The notes beneath the pieces are model-generated. The model had not been told where the DNA came from, searched no databases, and saw nothing but the letters and a program-made list of their open reading frames with translations. Source: SIG510 sp045540975 (GTDB taxonomy: Bacteria; Bacillota; Clostridia; Oscillospirales; JAAYXM01). Taken from it: a DNA stretch of 9,453 nt. Location: positions 1 to 9,453 of the forward strand of contig JAZQIE010000129.1 in NCBI GenBank assembly GCA_045540975.1, read 5' to 3'. Shown in pieces: positions 6,698 through 9,453 of this stretch. Each line of letters starts with the position of its first letter. The first letter of the stretch is position 1. The position numbers and the translations under genes are program-made.

Positions 6698-6705
6698 AAA
6701 GGAAG
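6698..6705 (+). promoter_or_regulatory. Ribosome binding site that fixes the start of the GH109-like gene
   Basis: AAAGGAAG ends 8 nt before the ATG at 6714. An in-frame GTG at 6705 begins inside this Shine-Dalgarno sequence, so it cannot be the start served by it; the ATG is preferred. Confidence 0.75.
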
Positions 6706-6713
6706 TGGTTTTT

Positions 6714-7934
6714 ATGGAACGGATTCGGTTTGCGGTGTGCGGTGCGGGATGTCGCGGCACAGGGCTTACCTTGGATATTTTATGTAATATGGAAGACGTT
6801 ACCGTGTGCGGTGTGTTTGACCCGTACCTTGACAAGGCGGAGAGTCTTGCCGAGAAGGTGGAAGAAAAGCGCGGGGTGAGACCTGCGGTTTACACCTCGG
6901 CGGAGGAGTTATTCACCGCGGAGAAGCCCGATGCGGTGCTTGTCTCCACTTCCTGGGAGTCGCACATCCCCGTGACCTTGCTCGCCATGGAGCGCGGCAT
7001 TGCGGTCGCGATGGAGGTGGGCTCGGTATACGATGAGGGAGAGTGCCGCGCGCTCATTGAGACGTATGAGAAAACAAAAACCCCGTTTATGCTGATGGAA
7101 AACTGCTGCTTCGGGAAAGACGAGCTTTTTGCCACCGCGCTCTGCCGCGCAGGGGTTTTGGGCGAGGTGGTGTACTGCCACGGCGCGTATATGCACGACC
7201 TTCGCGAGGAGGTTGCCTACGGCGGCAAAAACCGTCACTACCGCTTGGGCGAGTATTCCGCGCGCAACCGCGACAATTACCCCACCCATGATTTGGGCCC
7301 GATTGCAAAGCTTTTGGGAATCAACCGCGGAAACCGTATGGTGAGTTTGGTGAGTCGGGCAAGCAGCGCGAAGGGGCTTTCCGCGTATATCGAAACGCGC
7401 GAGGATTTGCCCGAGCTTAAAGGGCGCGAGTTTTGTCAGGGTGACATTGTGGAGACCCTTATCACCTGCGAAAACGGGGAACTCATCTCGCTTCGGCTGG
7501 ACACCACCCTTCCGAGTTATTATTCGAGAGAGTTCAATGTGCGCGGGACCAAGGGATTTTACGAGCAGAGCCACAACATGGTGCTGACCGACGACACGGT
7601 CGACCATGAATTCGAGACCATGAAAACCATGGAAAAGCACTTAAACAACGCGGTGGGGTATTACGAAGCGTATCTGCCCCGTGTTTGGAAGGACATCACA
7701 CCCGAGCAGATTGAAGCGGGGCACGGGGGGATGGACAACATTGAATTCCGTGTGTTTGCGGATTGCTTAAAGGAAGGCCGCGAGATGCCGATTGATGTGT
7801 ACGATGCGGCGGCGTGGATGAGCATTGCGTATCTCACCGAGGAGAGCATCCGCACCGGACTTCCTGTGGAAATCCCCGACTTTACAAACGGGGCATACAA
7901 GACAAGACCGATACAAGACGTGATTACACTTTAA
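6714..7934 (+). CDS. GH109-like NAD-dependent glycosidase (Gfo/Idh/MocA fold)
   Basis: Complete, 406 aa. The N-terminal Rossmann fold shows GAGCRG (residues 10-15), then the AMEVGSV stretch (about 99-105) typical of Gfo/Idh/MocA proteins. GH109 hallmarks follow: MEN (E129), GEVVYCHGAYMHDLR, YPTHDLGPIAKLLGINRG (Y189, H192), and near the C-terminus GHGGMD, DVYDAAAW and PDFTNGAY. GH109 enzymes, first known as bacterial alpha-N-acetylgalactosaminidase (EC 3.2.1.49), hydrolyse glycosides through an NAD+-dependent oxidation, elimination, addition and reduction cycle. E129, Y189 and H192 match active-site Glu, Tyr and His as I recall them. Many GH109 members carry a Tat signal; none is present here, so it should act in the cytoplasm on imported sugars. 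First gene of a likely three-gene operon, divergent from the lyases. The substrate could differ from GalNAc, and a plain sugar dehydrogenase of the same fold is the main alternative. Confidence 0.85.
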   Translation: MERIRFAVCGAGCRGTGLTLDILCNMEDVTVCGVFDPYLDKAESLAEKVEEKRGVRPAVYTSAEELFTAEKPDAVLVSTSWESHIPVTLLAMERGIAVAMEVGSVYDEGECRALIETYEKTKTPFMLMENCCFGKDELFATALCRAGVLGEVVYCHGAYMHDLREEVAYGGKNRHYRLGEYSARNRDNYPTHDLGPIAKLLGINRGNRMVSLVSRASSAKGLSAYIETREDLPELKGREFCQGDIVETLITCENGELISLRLDTTLPSYYSREFNVRGTKGFYEQSHNMVLTDDTVDHEFETMKTMEKHLNNAVGYYEAYLPRVWKDITPEQIEAGHGGMDNIEFRVFADCLKEGREMPIDVYDAAAWMSIAYLTEESIRTGLPVEIPDFTNGAYKTRPIQDVITL

Positions 7935-7940
7935 GGAGGA
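7933..7940 (+). promoter_or_regulatory. Ribosome binding site of the SLH lipoprotein gene
   Basis: AAGGAGGA overlaps the last two bases of the upstream stop codon and sits 6 nt before the ATG at 7947. The 12-bp gap between genes has no room for a terminator or promoter, which supports co-transcription with the GH109-like gene. Confidence 0.88.
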
Positions 7941-7946
7941 ATTATA

Positions 7947-9143
7947 ATGAAACGATTACTGGCGGTACTTTTGGCAATGTGTTTGCTCTCGGGATGCGTG
8001 GCAAGCATCGGAGATGCCGAGATGAAAGCGGACGGCACGGGACATGCGAAGGTTTCGGTCGGCTTTTCCAAGTCGGCAATCGAACTGTACAACGAAATGG
8101 CGGCGGAAGAAGGAGAAGAGCAGCTTGACATTACGGATGCGACCGAGTTTACCTATGACGGGATTGCATTTGTCGGCACAGAGGTGGAGTTTGACTTTGA
8201 CGACCCTGCCGAGCTTGCGGACACCTTCAACGTCATGCAGGAGAGCGAGGATACCGGTGCGGTAGACCTCGGATGGTTCTCGTTTGAGCAGGAGGGGGCG
8301 GACACCCTCACCTTTATTGTGGATACCAACGAATACACGGGCGAGGTGGAAACCGAAGACGCGGAGGAGACCGACCCCAAACTTCAGAAAATCCTCGATG
8401 AGATGCGTGTGATTTACACCTTCAATTTCTTCGGAGATGTGAGCCAGACCGCGGGGCGCAGACTGAGTGCCTTTACGGTCAAGGGGAACACCTTGGTGAT
8501 TGACTACCTCAAGCTTGCGCAGGAAAACCGCGGAGACGAGATTTTCCGATTCACCGTGAAGGGTGCAAACATCCCGACCGGAAAGAGCGCGTCCTTCCCC
8601 GATGTACGTCAGGGGGATTGGTTTTACGACCCTGTCATTTCCATGGCAAACGCGGGTCTCATCAAGGGTCGCGCAAGCGGACTTTTCTGCCCGCAGGACC
8701 GCATGACGAAAGCCGAGTTTCTCGCGGTTGTGATGCGCGCACACATCGGTGAGGCGCACGACAATCTGACCGCGGGGCAAAAGGGCGCACCGTGGTGGGA
8801 TAAGTACTACACCTTGGCAGAGAGTGAGGAGATTGTGGCCGCGGAGACCTTCCCGTATCTCGCAATGGAACTCCCCATCACGCGCGAGGAGATGGCGCAG
8901 ATTGCATACGGGCTCATTCTCGCAAACTTCGCGGATGAGGAGTACAACCTCTTTACCGCGGCGAAGGGGATTCCGGATTTTGACGAGGTTTCCGAAAACT
9001 TTGACGAGGCGGTGGCATACTGCTACGCGGACGGGATTTTGAAGGGCCGCGATGCTTCGGGCAAGTTCTATCCGACCGAAAATCTGACACGCGCGGAGGC
9101 ATCCACCGTGCTCAGCCGTGTGTATGAAAGGATTCTTGGATGA
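7947..9143 (+). CDS. SLH-domain lipoprotein with LppM/DUF3153-like N-terminal domain
   Basis: Complete, 398 aa. Residues 1-17 are a lipoprotein signal peptide with lipobox LSGC, so C17 would be lipidated after signal peptidase II cleavage. About 18-205 is a beta-rich domain (AEMKADGTGHAKVSVGF, FVGTEVEF, FRFTVKG) resembling LppM/DUF3153 lipoproteins, whose role in Bacillota is unclear. Three S-layer homology repeats follow: about 217-264 (FPDV...WFYDPV, LFCPQDRMTKAEF), about 282-324 (more divergent, ITREEMAQIAYGLI), and about 343-394 (IPDFDEV, YADGILKGRD, FYPTENLTRAEA). SLH repeats bind pyruvylated secondary cell-wall polymer, so this protein could be held both to the membrane and to the wall. 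It is second in the operon and overlaps the next gene by 4 bp. It could be an envelope structural protein or a surface sensor; no catalytic motif is seen. Confidence 0.88.
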   Translation: MKRLLAVLLAMCLLSGCVASIGDAEMKADGTGHAKVSVGFSKSAIELYNEMAAEEGEEQLDITDATEFTYDGIAFVGTEVEFDFDDPAELADTFNVMQESEDTGAVDLGWFSFEQEGADTLTFIVDTNEYTGEVETEDAEETDPKLQKILDEMRVIYTFNFFGDVSQTAGRRLSAFTVKGNTLVIDYLKLAQENRGDEIFRFTVKGANIPTGKSASFPDVRQGDWFYDPVISMANAGLIKGRASGLFCPQDRMTKAEFLAVVMRAHIGEAHDNLTAGQKGAPWWDKYYTLAESEEIVAAETFPYLAMELPITREEMAQIAYGLILANFADEEYNLFTAAKGIPDFDEVSENFDEAVAYCYADGILKGRDASGKFYPTENLTRAEASTVLSRVYERILG

Positions 9144-9453
9144 AACGCTTGCTGGGACGCACCGTGAAGCTTTGGCCTGTGGCGGTGCTTTTGGGTCTTC
9201 TCGGCGGCGCGGTGGGAAGTCTGTTCCACCTTGTGGTGGATATGGCGACCGTGATGCGCGAGGGGAACCCGTGGTTTGTGTGGGGACTGCCCGCGGCGGG
9301 TGTGTTCCTCGCAATTTTGTATCAGCTTGTGCAGAGGTACGCCCCGATGAATACCGACCGCGTGATTCTGGCGGGGCAAGGGGAAAAGGATGTGCCGTTT
9401 GTGATGGCGCGCGTGATTTTCCTTGCGACCGCAATCTCGCATCTCTTTGGCGC
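9140..9453 (+). CDS. ClC-family chloride channel/antiporter (N-terminal part only)
   Basis: The first 104 codons are visible and the gene runs off the right edge. The ATG at 9140 overlaps the upstream stop (ATGA), with AAAGGA (9127-9132) 7 nt before it, so translation is probably coupled. Predicted membrane segments: about 10-35 (LWPVAVLLGLLGGAVGSLFH, then LVVD), about 46-65, and the start of a third at about 87-104 ending SHLFG. The last stretch resembles the ClC block leading to the GxxGREG motif, which would come just past the window end. The GSGIP selectivity motif and the gating glutamate are not visible, so channel versus H+/Cl- antiporter cannot be decided. Its place in a glycan operon may reflect ion balance during uptake of acidic sugars, or mere co-transcription. 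Confidence 0.82.
   Translation, partial: MKRLLGRTVKLWPVAVLLGLLGGAVGSLFHLVVDMATVMREGNPWFVWGLPAAGVFLAILYQLVQRYAPMNTDRVILAGQGEKDVPFVMARVIFLATAISHLFG

Noticed and set aside
6589..6713. Riboswitch or operator palindrome in the divergent region
   Set aside because: The leaders are only about 25-31 nt past the -10 boxes and I found no convincing inverted repeat or aptamer-like structure.
6909..7640. 243-codon open frame on the minus strand
   Set aside because: Antisense to the GH109-like gene, with no start signals and no recognisable domain.
7956..9434. 492-codon open frame on the minus strand
   Set aside because: It is antisense to the SLH lipoprotein and ClC genes, both of which show family motifs, signal or membrane segments and good ribosome binding sites. 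Its translation is low-complexity and resembles nothing.

Overview
The window looks like chromosomal DNA of a GC-rich Bacillota, most likely an uncultured or gut/rumen-type Clostridia. Pointers are strong AGGAGG-type ribosome binding sites, sigma-A promoters with extended -10 elements, an intrinsic terminator, a lipobox lipoprotein with S-layer homology (SLH) repeats, and large secreted multidomain polysaccharide-active proteins with a C-terminal module I associate with clostridial surface proteins. The taxonomic call is inference; there is no rRNA or marker gene here.

Left two thirds (1-6588, minus strand): two tandem paralogous genes encode secreted heparinase II/III-like polysaccharide lyases. 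The first transcribed (2182-6588, 1468 aa) is complete. The second (2027 to the left edge, 675 codons visible) lacks its 3' end. Both have a signal peptide, a shared N-terminal beta-rich module, a four-cysteine zinc-ribbon-like insert and an alpha/alpha-toroid region with conserved His and Tyr. The complete copy also shows the C-terminal beta-sandwich with HGH, SDFGY and HNTV motifs, an Ig-like module that the other copy lacks, and an extra C-terminal domain. Between the genes (2028-2181) lie a stop-proximal hairpin, an intrinsic terminator and a separate promoter, so they are two transcription units.

Divergent control region (6589-6713): back-to-back promoters, with -35 boxes 11 bp apart, drive the lyase gene leftward and a three-gene operon rightward. 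The spacer of the rightward promoter holds an 18-bp perfectly alternating pyrimidine-purine tract.

Right third (6714-9453, plus strand): a cytoplasmic Gfo/Idh/MocA-fold protein with strong GH109 (NAD-dependent alpha-N-acetylgalactosaminidase) signatures, then a lipoprotein with an LppM/DUF3153-like domain and three SLH repeats (12-bp gap), then the start of a ClC-family chloride channel/antiporter (4-bp ATGA overlap).

Taken together, the lyases could cut an extracellular uronic-acid polysaccharide, and the GH109-like enzyme could act on an imported amino-sugar fragment. That suggests glycosaminoglycan- or mucin-like glycan use, though no transporter or regulator is visible. The lipoprotein and ClC genes may be linked only by transcription. 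I saw no mobile element, CRISPR array, tRNA, rRNA or riboswitch. No intergenic stretch reaches 300 bases. The strongest candidates for something under-described are the shared N-terminal module, the Cys4 insert in secreted lyases, the GH109-lyase pairing, and the alternating-tract promoter.
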